Of a stretch of DNA of 64,000 bases, positions 47,072 through 58,843 are shown one piece after another (position 1 is the first letter of the stretch; each line of letters starts with the position of its first letter). The notes beneath the pieces are model-generated. The model saw only the letters and a list, made by a program, of their open reading frames with translations. It was not told the DNA's origin and made no database searches. The position numbers and the translations under genes are program-made. Source of the stretch: Phragmites australis (lineage: Eukaryota > Streptophyta > Magnoliopsida > Poales > Poaceae); NCBI RefSeq assembly GCF_958298935.1, contig NC_084935.1, positions 8,628,001 to 8,692,000 of the forward strand, written 5' to 3'.

Positions 47072-50000
47072 ATGGCGTCCTCGTCGGTGGCGGCGGACAT
47101 GGAGCTGGACCGCCCGAACCTGGAGGACTACCTCCCGCCCGACTCGCTCCCGCAGGAGTCCCCCGGGAGTCTCAACCTGTAATTGCCCTAGGGCCCTGTC
47201 TCGACGTGTCACCTTTCCCATTCCGTAACCCTAGTTTGGCTAGTGCGTCGATCCTAGCGAGATTCATGAGGCGTTTTGGTTCCCTAATCTGCGCTTATGC
47301 AGGCGCGATCTGCTGGACATCTCGCCGGTGCTCACCGAGGCGGCGGGCGCTATCGTCGATGTGAGTGGCTCACTGGATCTTTAATCTTCTGTTGCTTGTG
47401 TATTTTCGGGTTAGAAGGTGCTGTTCTAGAGGAGCGATAAATTTCTAGGCTTCTGATCTGCGATGTTTAGCAAGCTTCTTCTGTTGGTAGCAAGCTTCTT
47501 CTGTTGGTAGCAAGCTTCTTCACTGAATTGTTTTTCGTCCATGCTTGGGTCTCTAGAATCGTGTAGAATTTTGGTATATTCCATTCACTAGCTAGGCGTA
47601 GAATATACTCCATTTGATTTTAAGGTCACTGAGTCTGAGGATTAACGTTCTGGTTTTGTTCAGTGAATTTATGTTTTAAAACCTCTGCAGCTAGATTTAA
47701 TCTTATAGTGAATTCAGAGGACTTCACAAAAAACAATTCCTTCATTTAAAACAGTGTGTGTTTTGTGGTTATTGCTTTGCCTTAGTTTGTTAATCTTCCT
47801 CGTTTAGGAGGACTTCTCATCATTTACGTGGAGTTTGGGACTTTAGAATCCACAAGGTTTAGCTAAAACAGGTCCCCTTTCCTATCAGGAATAGTTAATG
47901 CTGTTTCTTTTTTCTATTTGTTAGGTTGTTTATGTAGAAAACTTGTGTAATTTGTAGTTAATTGTCATCACTCAGGTGAAGCTGAAAGATCTACTAATTA
48001 AGGCTTTCAGCCTGGTTCACTACTGAGGCTTTCAATCTGAGTGACTCAGCCTCCTTTTTAAATGATTTGCTAATAGTAAATCTTGCCAATATGGTTTTTG
48101 TAGAGCAGCTAGGTACCAGGTGCCCTTTACTTTACCAAATCATTTATCTCAGCAACCTGGGCAGCAATCCTCTTCATCTCACACCACATCTTCCTCCCAC
48201 TCTATAACTGTCTGTTATCACCTGTCCCCACTGTGGGTAGTACCTCAGCTGCCTCCCCCCAGCACTTCTGCCACATTGTTCCAGTTTCTTGCACCATTAG
48301 CATCCTGTGGTTTTGGCTACTGCATGCTTCTTGCCCCTTCCCTGGCCCTTCTGCACTGGCATCATTCTTTTTTTGTTTGTTTGTTCATATTTTTACATTG
48401 GTAAGCTTAAAACGCATGGTTTTTACGAACATTGTCAAGTATCAACTAAGATTGCAGTTAAATCTTCATCTGTTAAGGTGTAAATGGAACATGATAGTAT
48501 CATGTTCCATATGGATATGACTTTGAGCATCTTTTGTATATGTTAACCATTTGCCAGATAATAATTGGAACACAAAAAATACCTGATGCTTGAGGTGCGC
48601 ATAATTTGGGTTACGACTTTGCAAAGTTTTTGCCGTGTCTTCATGGCCTAAAACCTTGCAGATCGTCATAATTTTATTTCCACTGGACTACTGTGTTTGT
48701 GACTTAAATAGTCATATGGGATAAACAGGACAACCTTTTTATTTTGATTCTTCCTTATTTGTTTGACTATGTCTACTTATTTCATTGCCTGCATTTACAC
48801 TTATGCAGGATTCATTCACTCGTTGCTTTAAGTCGAATTCTCCAGAGCCATGGAACTGGAACATCTATTTGTTCCCCTTATGGTGCTTGGGGGTAGTAAT
48901 AAGATATGGTGTACTCTTTCCACTGAGGTAGTAATAAGATACCTCTCCCTTTTTTTCAACTCTTGCATTATTCTGCATTTATTTATTTATTTTCAGCATA
49001 TATTGGGAAGTGTTTCAACCCAATAAGAGTAGAACACAACTTTTGGAGCAAACGAGGATTGGGGGAGTGTTAAGCCTATTCAGATCACAATGCTAAATCT
49101 GTAATTGGGTCCATTTGACCACCATCACCGCCCACAACCTTCACTTTTTTAGAGAAAACAATGTAAAAATGGCATGATCTATACTTTCCTTCATAGACCA
49201 GATTGGAAAAAATATTTCTGACAAAACTATCTCTTCCTTAATTCAGAGAAAGATTAGACTGCCCTTTTCTTTCCTCTAAACAACCAGCGTAGTGGGTGAT
49301 GGATGTTTTGATTGGCATCCACCCACTACTCCACTATTTAACAAAACTGCTTTAATATGTGTGCAGTTTAGTTTGAAAGCATGGAAGACTAGTATCCATG
49401 GTCACGTAGTGTAATGTAGTAGAAGAAAGAAGTGCATTTGCCATTTCATTATACTTCCTTAACTAGATGCTTCAAGGTAAGCATTTTATTGGTGTAACCC
49501 TTCTAATATGAACTAAACAGTCCGGCCAATGATGCACTGCACACATTTTCAACCCTGCTTAGTGTTTGGTCACATTTGTTCTTTAGTTTCTTGTGGAATT
49601 TTTTTTCCCATATTCCCTCCATGACCTCATTTATAACACTCTTTCTACGAAATATCAAAAGATGTCAAGACTTTTATAAATGTTTGCAGATAAGTGTCTC
49701 AGTGAAATCCATTTTCCGCATGTGCTTCTCGTTCCTCTAATGTTTTCTTTCGTAAAATATTGAATCATAATCAACTGGTTGTTTTAACTATCTAATCAGG
49801 TTCTTGACGCTTGCAATAGGATGGTTAGTATTTTTTGCTGCCTTTTTTCCTGTCCATTTCCTTTTGAAAGGGCAAGATAAGCTGAGAAGTAAAATTGAGG
49901 TGAGCTATTTTATCTCCATATATCTATGTTAGCTTCCATAGTATCTCTGCTCTTCCATCTTTTCTTAGATTAGTTATCCCTATACTGCATGCGTGTGTGT

Positions 50001-52672
50001 GTGCATGTGTGTGTGCATGTGCATGCACACAAGCGCATGTCTTTATTTGCCTCCAATCAGAAAATGAGATGCTGACCTTCAGAACTTGGAGTAATAACTT
50101 GCTGCTGCGGTTTCCAGCTTTGACTGTCTATGAGTTTTGCTGTTGAATTGTAGGGATTGATATCTTCTACCTAGTTCACACTTAAGTTTGACAATGACTA
50201 GCTTTGAGTTCCGTCTCGTTTTTCCAACAATGCCTTCAACTTCAGGGGAGCTGCCTTGGGGGCAAGAACTACCTGCAACATGAAAATTATCTACAGACCA
50301 TCTATGCTTATAGTTATCCTGTTAGTTGTACTATTAAGACTAGTAAGTGTTTATTGAATAACCCCTTCAAGTTTTTTGAAACCCAACTTGTGCACGCACA
50401 ATTACTCGTGAGCAGCACAGGTCATTGCTATCAGATTTAGGTTCTCCGGAGGGGCATATGCCCTGCATAATCATGAGTCAGCTGTACCCCTACCACTAGG
50501 TCTTGTCTTTTCTCTCTCTTTTTCATGAAATAATATTTCGCTTTGTTTAGGTTTGACTATAGGAAATTAGCTTTTCAAGACTGCAACAGTTTTTATGGTT
50601 TTCATAACTTAGTCCATATTTTCAAGCCCCCTAATTGTTCATTTCTTGGCCATTTCTTTTTTACACCATTGCTATAGTAATTTGTAAGTTTTCAAGTTCT
50701 TAATTACATTCTTTGCTTCAAACTTCATGCAGAGAAAGTTGGTTGAAATGATGTGCAGTGTTTTTGTTGCTTCATGGACTGGAGTGATCAAGTATCATGG
50801 ACCACGCCCAAGCACACGACCTCATCAGGTTACCTTTTTCTTTGTTCTGGTAACTCATGTTTACATGACTTGTGCATATGTAACACTAGAGAGGTCCAAT
50901 TGTCCATGCTTTTGGGTTGCAAACATAATAGGGGTAAATCTAGCCATGTTCACATGGAATCTTTCATTGGCTAATGTAAAACAAAGTACCTTTCCATCAC
51001 ATGTATTTGATATCTCACATAGTGGAACTTATGTGCATTCTATGCCATGTTATAATATTATCGTTTCACTTTCTAATTTAGACTGCCTGTAGCTCCAATA
51101 ATAGCATTTGTATGAAACCATTATGTAGGTCCTTATTGTTCTTATATAATCACCAGTGCTTCTGTAGATGTTATTTAATTGCTCATTAGTGCCCTTTGCA
51201 ACTCTGTTCCAATACAACAGGTGTTTGTTGCAAACCATACATCCATGATAGATTTCATTATTCTGGAGCAGATGACAGCATTTGCTGTCATTATGCAAAA
51301 GCATCCTGGATGGGTTGGTCAGTCTCTCATTCTTCAGAAACTTCTCTGCTGATTTTCATTTTAAATCTAATGCTAGATCGATAATTTATCTATTCATGTG
51401 CTCCCATTTTTCCAGGATTTATTCAAAAGACTATCTTGGAAAGTGTGGGTTGCATCTGGTTTAATCGTAATGATCTTAGGGATCGCGAAGTTACAGCACG
51501 GAAGTAAGTTTTCTTTATTGAATTGTAATCCTATTGATCATATAGTACAATTTATTCATAGAATTATATTGTCAGGCTACGAGACCATGTCCAACAACCA
51601 GACAACAACCCTCTCTTGATTTTCCCGGAAGGAACTTGTGTTAACAACCAGTACACTGTCATGTTCAAGAAGGTGAACCCGATCTTTTTAAACTGACTAT
51701 ATAATTGGACTCTCTGAATAAGTTACATAATCAACGTACCTTCACCATACTCACGGTGTCAATACAGCATCATTTTTAACTTTAGTATCAAACTGACAAG
51801 CATAGTATTCCTGCCTTTCTGGTACGAAGCGAACATAAAAGATTTCATTGTTGGGCATACAGAAGACAGTCAAAAGATGGCAGATGCTGGAAATTAGACA
51901 CTCTTTGCATGGCGTTTATTTGGATATTTTCTGTTATTGACCAATGACCATGACGATGAGTTTGATTCTTTCTCTATATGTTCTCAGGGTGCTTTTGAGC
52001 TTGGCTGTGCTGTCTGTCCAATAGCAATCAAGTACAATAAAATATTTGTTGATGCCTTTTGGAACAGTAAGAAGTAAGGGATACAAAGGACAAAAATAAA
52101 TTTACGTTATCCACACTTGGCTTCTACATTCCACATAATTAACTAACATGAACTGTTTCAGACAATCTTTCACAATGCACTTGGTTCGGCTGATGACATC
52201 ATGGGCTGTTGTGTGTGATGTTTGGTACTTGGAGCCTCAATATCTGAGGGATGGAGAGACTGCAATTGAATTTGCTGAGAGGTAACATATTTGGATTCCA
52301 TTTCTTTTCCAAGAAAAAGATAGGGCATTTATTTTCCAAGAAATAAATAGAGCATTTCTTTTCCAAGAAAAAAGATAGGGCCTTTTGTAAAAAGGCTAGA
52401 ATTTACTTTTTCATACATAATTAAATGCTTTGCACAGAGTAAGGGACATGATAGCTGCTAGAGCTGGTCTTAAAAAGGTTCCATGGGATGGCTATCTGAA
52501 ACACAATCGTCCTAGTCCAAAGCACACCGAAGAGAAGTGCGCTCTCTCTCTCCCCCCGCCTCCCCCCTCCCCAATTTCCTAAGTTATGTTCTTCAAAGTT
52601 TCTGAAAAGTTTTCAATCTCCAGGCAGCGCATATTTGCCGAATCCGTCCTGAGGAGACTAGAGGAAAACTGA
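47072..52672 (+). CDS. GPAT9: Glycerol-3-phosphate acyltransferase 9 (ER, sn-1)
   Basis: Twelve exons with GT-AG introns and continuous phase: 47072-47178, 47303-47360, 48809-48927, 49800-49899, 50733-50828, 51221-51317, 51416-51503, 51576-51672, 51988-52073, 52162-52281, 52438-52536, 52624-52672. The product is 371 residues; the Arabidopsis protein has about 376. It shows the near-invariant N-terminal LRDLLDISPVLTEAAGAIVDDSFTRCFKS, two membrane segments (about 74-94 and 96-117), the acyltransferase box NHTSMID (165-171, His166/Asp171 catalytic pair) and FPEGT (238-242). The C-terminus ends RRLEEN. The enzyme transfers an acyl group to sn-1 of glycerol-3-phosphate, the first step toward membrane and storage lipids. 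No stops or frame defects were found. Confidence 0.96.
47468..47522. repeat. 20-bp tandem repeat in GPAT9 intron 2
   Basis: TAGCAAGCTTCTTCTGTTGG occurs twice in full with a partial third copy. No function is proposed. Confidence 0.9.
49986..50038. repeat. GT/GCAT microsatellite in GPAT9 intron 4
   Basis: Alternating GTGTGTGT and GCATGT blocks, a simple repeat likely to be length-variable between individuals. Confidence 0.9.
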
Positions 52673-53702
52673 ATGGGTGTCAACTGATGCAAGTGCAACT
52701 TAGCTACCTTGGAATTCAGTTGGCTTCCTAAAACAAAAGGTGAGCTTGCGACACGTGAAATGACCAGATCAGTTTTGTTGTAAATTTGTTATTAGTTCGA
52801 TAGAATTAACATAGTAGCCAGCAACCTGTTTGTATTCTGGTATGATCTGGTTGCCAAATACTTATCTTCATGTATGTTTGATTTTCTAGAGAGGGCGTTC
52901 CCTGCTTTGTTGGAAATCAAATTAGTTTTTAGACAATGTTGCTAGGGTTTCCAGCTTAACCAACAAAATGCCCTAAAGCTCAACGCACCATCAACATATA
53001 CCTGGCCTAATCACCATAGTTCCATCTAAGTGAAACGGTATTATCAGGTTTTTTACCCGGCCTCGTCATCATATACCCAGCTGCATAAGGTACATGTGCA
53101 TTTCCTCCTGTAGTAAAGTTTACCTTTTCGGTAGTGGTAGTCGTGGGTCAATTGATGGTTTGGATGGCGAGGCTTCCTTGTCCTAACATCATAGAGAAGA
53201 AGACTGTGTCGCATCTGCCTTGATTTCAAACCTCAGATAACGAGCTAGACACAGAAGACATCAAAACCATATAGCTCAAAAAGATTAAAAGAAGCTTGGC
53301 CTATTCTGCAAAGTCTATCCTCGTTTCGAAATAAAGGAATGTAGCGACGATCGATCCCGGATAAGTGTGGTTTTTTGTTTTTTTATTGGATTTGGATCCC
53401 CTCTATTTTTCATCGTGACAGAGAGCGCTGTAACATTTTGTAAACATTTGTAGCAGGCTAGCCGACAACTTTTTTATCTGGTGCTTCTTCAAATTTTTAA
53501 CTCCAGATCACGAATCACAACTCTCTTGATACGCATACGCTTGTTACAAATAATTGCATTACAACAATAACAAATCAGTCAAATGTGCAACGAGTAAACA
53601 CAACGTGACCTTGAAAACCAAGGCGAAAAAGAATTACCAAGACCCAAATTAATCCCAAACGAGAGGAGGGGAGGGTGGTTTGTTGAGGTACAACCAGGAA
53701 CA
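52673..53702. other. Spacer between converging GPAT9 and the LEA_2 gene
   Basis: Holds the 3' untranslated regions of both convergent genes. No further gene or transposon was recognised. Confidence 0.5.
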
Positions 53703-54308
53703 CTAGAGATAGAGCGAGCACTGCGAGTTCCTGTACTCCTGCTGGAGCGTGCCGTCCCCGCGCAGCTTGAACTCGCAGTCCACCTTCATGTGGTGCTCCC
53801 TGTTGTCCCACAGCTTCATCTGGAACCGCACCATGGAGTTGAGGACCAGCCGCAGGCCGACGCTCCCCGCCGAAACCTCGCCAGCGAACCGCTGCCACAC
53901 CGGGTCGGTCGGCGCAGGCCCCGACGCTGCGAGGGCTCCCTGCACCTGCGTTTCGCCCTTGGGCGCCTGGTAGAAGGGGTCCATGACCGGGCCGGACGCG
54001 ATGAGCTGGTCGCCGTAGTACACCGACCCCTCGATGGCCTCGTAGTAGATGCCGACCTTCTGGTTCGGGTTTTGCTCGCTGACGGTGAACCTCACCGGCA
54101 GGTTGGCCAGGCCTGACTGCCGGCTGGCGTTCGGGATGGAGAAGTCGGCGAGGAAGAACTTGGGCCGGTGCGGGCGGAGGCTGAGCCACAGCACGAAGAG
54201 GATGATGCCCGCGACGAGGACGAGCGTGAGTAGCACCACGCAGAAGAAGTTCACGCACCGCACGGCGGGGTTCTGCCGGTGGTGAATCGGCAGCCGGTAG
54301 CTCGGCAT
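53703..54308 (-). CDS. NDR1/HIN1-like (NHL) LEA_2 membrane protein
   Basis: Single exon, 201 residues. A short basic cytoplasmic head (MPSYRLPIHHRQNPAVRC) is followed by one transmembrane segment (about 19-44, CVVLLTLVLVAGIILFVLWL). The LEA_2 domain comes next, starting LRPHRPKFFLADFSI and including NPNQKVGIYYEAIEGSVYYGDQLI, the pattern shared by NHL proteins (NPN..IGIYYD....VYY), then F-x-L-K-L-W-D. A Cys and a short hydrophobic end close it. These proteins sit at the plasma membrane or plasmodesmata and are linked to defence and stress responses; the exact role here is not known. The frame stays open to 54425, so a start 39 codons upstream is possible, but MPSYRLP is the family-like start. 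Confidence 0.9.
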   Translation of the reverse strand: MPSYRLPIHHRQNPAVRCVNFFCVVLLTLVLVAGIILFVLWLSLRPHRPKFFLADFSIPNASRQSGLANLPVRFTVSEQNPNQKVGIYYEAIEGSVYYGDQLIASGPVMDPFYQAPKGETQVQGALAASGPAPTDPVWQRFAGEVSAGSVGLRLVLNSMVRFQMKLWDNREHHMKVDCEFKLRGDGTLQQEYRNSQCSLYL

Positions 54309-54702
54309 CGCGGAGCACGCTGCCTGTTGCCCTTGAGCTGTCTGGCTTGCTGCCTTGGACACGATGGTGTCGCGCGCGATCGACGTCTTATAGCTGCAGC
54401 CCAGTGCCACTGTGCATGCATGCATGCATGCAAGGCAGTAATATTCCTGTCTTGATCAAAGGCGAGATGCTGACACAGTGGCACGCAAATACGCAGAGCC
54501 TACTGCACTGCATGGGCATTGATTCCTGGCTGCTTCGCAGGGAGTTGGCCTGTGCTGGAAAGTGAAAAACAATGTGTTAGAGGCTCGAAGGACAAATTCT
54601 CTCTAAGGTGATTGGTGATTCTTTTAAGTCTTTTTTTAAAAAAAAATTAAGTCTTCCTTCTTCTTTTTTCCATCTGTTATTTATTTTCGCTCTTTCAGTA
54701 TG
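54309..54702. other. Upstream region of the LEA_2 gene
   Basis: Probable promoter and leader. It includes a TGCATGCA repeat at 54413-54432 (five GCAT units), a run of overlapping RY (CATGCA) elements. No clear TATA box was assigned. Confidence 0.45.
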
Positions 54703-54761
54703 CGCTACTATAGAAAATATCATACGTACCCTCTTCACTACCGGTTCTTACCAAAAACCGA

Positions 54762-56489
54762 TGTTGCATCTAGGCCCCTAGCTAAGTGGTAAGTGTTTTA
54801 GTGATTAATGACAATCGTATCATTGTGACTAACAAATTTATTTTGAAAGGTATAAAAAAATTTAGTTTATAACGATGATTGAGTATTTTTATCCCTAAGT
54901 TGTTTATATGGACGATCAAAGAATATGCACATCAAGATTAAGTATCTTCTAGTTCTAAGTGTCACAAGAGAGAGTAATGACACTTAGAGTAGTATAAGTT
55001 TTTTCTTAGTTCTTTGATCGTACTATAAAAGAGGCTAAGAGTAGTAGTTTGACCTAGTCGAGTTTATATTTGGTTTGATGCACATTTATAAAATTTAGCA
55101 CTAGGTAGCTCATAGAATCTCATAGTTGAGATGTTGTGAAGTTAGAGCTCAGTGAAGTTAGTCTTATCGGATAGTTCGATGATATGACTCTTGTTCTCAC
55201 CGGAGTATTTTTCTTGATTCAGACAGAAATCACATGCGTTGACTAGATGGTTCAGTGATTAACATGCAGGCATCATCTGAACCTTTTCTTGGTGACACAT
55301 ATCCTGAAATTTTTTAAGTGTTACACCGGATGGTCCGGTGAGAGCACCAGAGCTTTTTCAGCAGAAGCAATTTTTCCCATGTGAAATTGAAGTTGAACTC
55401 ACCGGATTATCCGGTGATGGAAAGATGGGAGCACCAAAGCATTTCTTGCAGAGAAGAATTTTTGGTTCCAAAAGTAGCTACACTCATCGGATGATCCGGT
55501 GAAGGCAAAGAGGAATCACCGGACTAAATTTCGCAGAGAGGATTGCAACGAGTAGTCTAGCTTGGTTCTACTGATCGGATGGTCCGGTGATGAACTAAGG
55601 CATACCGAATGAATCCACTGGATTATTTATCAGTAGTAACGGCTAATGACAGCTGGCACAGTGGGCTCTGAAGATTGTACTAACCGGATTATCCCGTGAG
55701 TGTGAGAAGATATTCACCGGATTATCCGGTGTTAATAGAAAAGTGGGTTGTTAGGCAATGGCTAAATTTAGATCTCTATCCTATAAATACCCCCTCACTT
55801 GATTTCAGTTTGATTTCTTGTGACCTCAGAAGAGCTCATACACTATGTGTGTCGTAAAAAGAAAGAGAGTGCACTTGAATGAATTCAAAAGTTCTTAATT
55901 GAAGATTAAGGACATCTTTAGTTCTTGGAGAGTAGCAAGTGCGCATCTAGCTGTAGTCTAGGCTTGATCTTAGTCATGTGAAGTTATTGGCTTGTTACTC
56001 TTGGTGATTGGCAACACTTCGTTGGTCTTTAGTGATTGAAGGTATCTCGGTGAGCTCTTAGAGTCCTTGTGAGGACCCCGAGAAGAACTATGTGCTTAGT
56101 TTGATGCCCACCAATTCGAAGATGTAGAAATGACAATTATGAGTGAGCACTTGAGACTTTGTGACTCAAGAGGAGCGATATCTTTTGTGGATGCTCCAAC
56201 AAAGACTAGGAGGGAGTGCCAATTCTTCGATACCTCGGAAAAAAATTGGTGTTCTCTTATTTATCTCCTTACTTTCCTTTATTTACATTTGAATATTTAC
56301 TTACTTACAAGCTTTACTTTTTGCATTTACTGTATGTTCTAGCTTGCTTATTTTCTTACTTTCATCTAGTTTGATTGTGTAGTCATATTTCAATTCATCT
56401 AGACTAAGGTTGCTATTTGTTTTAGAATTCAATAGGAGTAAAGTTTTAATAGCCCAATTTACCCCCTCTTGGGCCATTTGATCTTTTCA
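54762..56489 (+). repeat. SIRE/Maximus-like solo LTR, full length
   Basis: 1,728 bp from TGTTGCATCTAGGCCCCTAG to GATCTTTTCA, with no retrotransposon interior on either side. Flanks are ACCGA and ACCAG, each one change from ACCGG, so a decayed 5-bp duplication is likely. It has a TATAAATACCCC promoter near 55783 and, upstream of it, at least six copies of an imperfect or perfect ACCGGATNNTCCGGTG palindrome. The end, ACCCCCTCTTGGGCCATTTG, resembles the LTR ends of the SIRE/Maximus copia group. Confidence 0.78.
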
Positions 56490-57066
56490 ACCAGCAATAA
56501 TGGCCTATCTGGCAATAATGAAAAACCATGTACTTGAGCACAAAGTAATTTTCTAGATCTGGTGGAACACTAGTAGAAATGATTGAAAAAGCCACATACA
56601 TGGCCACAAAGTTGAAAACTGCAACTTCAAAGATTTTAATCGCGAGTTTGGTAACTCGGATTGATGAAATATTTGTGCAACACTGACTTTTAGATGTAGC
56701 ACTATGTCTCCAAAACAATTCGGGCAAATTGGAGAAGGTCAAGTTTCGACCAAAAACTCTAGAGGTCCTGTCGAGAGTCTTCTGAGTTTTTTTTAGTCAA
56801 GAAGCGTACAAGTGGAAACACCTATATTTTTTCTAGATATACCTCATGTTAGCTTCGAAAATAGAAGTCGAACATCAAAATCGGACTTCATATGCAAAAT
56901 TTATGTTTGTTTTATTGAACAATGTACGGATTGAAGATAAACTTTTTCATGTGAAGTATGATAGAGACAAACTTTATATGATAATTGTAGATCTTGACAA
57001 GATGTACAACTTTGTAGTTAATAATTTAGAATAAATTACCACATAGTCATCAGATAAGGTTATGAG

Positions 57067-57235
57067 GTGAGATGGTAAGGAAGCTTCGCGCGAGTGATAA
57101 GGTTACGGGTTCGACTCTCACAAATTGCATGGGTGCGTAAATTGCTATATTCGCGGTTCGATTCTCACAAACTGCACGGGTGCGTAAATTGCTATATTCG
57201 CGATTCGACTCCCACATAAGCCGCAAGGGTCGTCA
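57067..57235. repeat. Tandem repeat with pol III-like B boxes
   Basis: Three units of 47 bp, each starting GGTTCGACTCTCACA or a close variant, follow a GTGAGATGGTAAGG segment that resembles a pol III A box. A single, shorter version of the same arrangement (GGTGAGATGATAAAG ... GGTCCTGGATTCAAG) is in the related CACTA element near 24410-24465. Confidence 0.7.
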
Positions 57236-57597
57236 CAAGTTAGAAAAGCTGCGGAGGGCCGCTAGGGTTCGTTCGTCGATTGCAAAAAAAAAAATGGTAT
57301 AAAAACATTAGATTTGGGACCGAATTTTCGGGCAGTGATAATATTCCGGTTCTAAAACTTGCATTGATACTCGCAGTGATACTACCTACCGCTTAATCAA
57401 TCAGCAGTAATGTTATTTTTAAACCGACGTCTTTTTTTTTAAATAGTGATAGGTCTCCCGTATTGATTCTCAGTCTGTCTGTCGTAACTGAAGTTTTGGG
57501 GTGCAACGGCAGTATTATTCTTAGATTCTGATTTTTTGAGTAATTTACTCTTAGGTCGTTCTTTACTTAAGGGTTTTTTTTTTTTTTTTTTTTGCAG

Positions 57598-57812
57598 ATA
57601 TCAGAAGAACCGTTGCCGAAACTTCGTCCTTGGGCAAACACAAAGGCAAATGCTATTATGCTGCAGAAGGCAAACCATCCTATGGATTCGTTAGAAACCA
57701 CTACAGCCTACTGTACTGGTATCACTTGTATCAAGTTTTTCCTAAACTGTATATCCTCAGTCGAGATGGATTTGGACAGGAAACTATCTGTTTTCAGTTC
57801 AAAACATGGTAA
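57598..57812 (+). other. Candidate orphan terminal exon
   Basis: A 20-base T run followed by GCAG makes a strong acceptor. The following frame (from 57600) is open to a TAA and gives about 70 residues with GKCYYAAEGKPSYGFVRNHYS and LYWYHLYQVFPKLYILSRDG, a composition (aromatic-rich, no low complexity) like real protein. I do not recognise the family. No upstream exon was found, so it may be a gene fragment stranded next to the CACTA element that ends 150 bp earlier. A second open frame on the same strand weakens the choice. Confidence 0.35.
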
Positions 57813-58668
57813 AAGTGGGGTTGAAACTTTCGTATGTTACAAAGTTCATGACTCAAAAGGGTCAAACGTGTCTGTGTGCTCTATAAAAGAGCGCCGTTCA
57901 AATAAAGCCTATTCAGTACAAGAGTAAGCATCACGTCAGGCTTACTGAACAAAGTTTAATGCATCTGAGCGCAGGATAATTGTCCACAATATGCCAATAT
58001 TTCGGATGAATGAAATACGCAGTAGCTGTTTATTCCCTTTCTTATTTGTTTCTGTAGAAACGAGGAAAGTTTATTAGCACCACGACCTCAAAAAAGGCCA
58101 CAACAAGCAGTTCGTTCAGTGATTACAGCCGTACAGGAGAAGTGAAGGGCGAAGAAGCAAAGGACTAGATAAGCAAAAAAAAATAGGCAACCAACACCGA
58201 AAAAAAGAAGCTCAAATTACTCCTTTGCAAACTTCACCCAACCAAAAGATTTCTTTTTTTCCAGAGAATTCACAAGTTGTTAACGCCTCATGAGATCTCT
58301 CTCCACAAGTCACGTTATATAATACAAGTTATATTAAACACAATAAGGTAGTGTTTGCCTGTTTGGTTTGAAATTGTAAACGCAAACGGCAATGGTATCA
58401 AATCACACAGGCAATGGGAAGGGAATTAGTAAAATCGCGACCTGTTTGGTTGGGGAACAGGTAATGGTATGACAATTCAAGGCCTTTGCTCCAACTGTAG
58501 CAACGATTCTGAATAAAATATTTTTCTCAACAAATTGGATCCATAAAGGTGAAGAACAGATTGGATCCATCAAACATGCAGAATTCTCTCCCCATCGATC
58601 AGAGAGCCAAACAAACGTGCTTAACGGAGAGTAAAAAATCCCAATTACAAGATCATCACAAGGTGGAT
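57813..58668. other. Intergenic, no recognisable gene
   Basis: AT-rich. At 58350-58500 are GTTTGGTT-type stretches (TGTTTGGTTTG, CTGTTTGGTTGGGG) like those at the ends of small grass DNA transposons, but no matching ends were fixed. Confidence 0.4.
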
Positions 58669-58843
58669 TGTTAGAGTATATGGTATATGATACATAAGTA
58701 TTCGGTTGTTATAGTAGGTTATGATTAGTTTCCATTCTTATCTCTAGAGTTGCTTTATATCTAAACTATATGTACTTTATATATTCGGCCATCGAGGCTC
58801 AATAAAATACATCGATAACATTAATCAATTATCTACTCTCACA
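58669..58843 (+). repeat. Short Ty1/copia LTR
   Basis: 175 bp from TGTTAGAGTATATGG to TACTCTCACA, with a TTTATATATTCGG promoter-like stretch and an AATAAAAT signal. Directly after it is TGGTCTCACGAG, matching the copia initiator-Met primer-binding site (TGGTATCAGAGC) in 8 of 12 positions. This is the 5' LTR of a plus-strand element. Confidence 0.75.

Larger units (their letters stand above)
54703..57448. mobile_element. Non-autonomous CACTA element holding a solo LTR
   Basis: The left end is CGCTACTATAGAAAAT (one base from CACTACTATAGAAAA, the end seen at 23152). The right end, complemented, is CACTATTTAAAAAAAA. Flanks are ATG and ATA. Inside are CCGGTTCT and GCAGTGATA motifs near both ends and the segment AGATGTACAACTTTGTAGTTA shared with the element at 23152. 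It codes for nothing. The SIRE-like LTR at 54762-56489 is inserted near the left end, between halves of a subterminal repeat. Confidence 0.6.

Noticed and set aside
46105..47364. 419-codon plus-strand reading frame
   Set aside because: It is the antisense of ESF1 exon 1 and crosses the bidirectional promoter into GPAT9 exons; Leu/Arg/Pro-rich shadow of GC-rich coding DNA.
53575..54318. 247-codon minus-strand frame overlapping the LEA_2 gene
   Set aside because: Shadow frame; the LEA_2 motifs and transmembrane segment are in the other frame.
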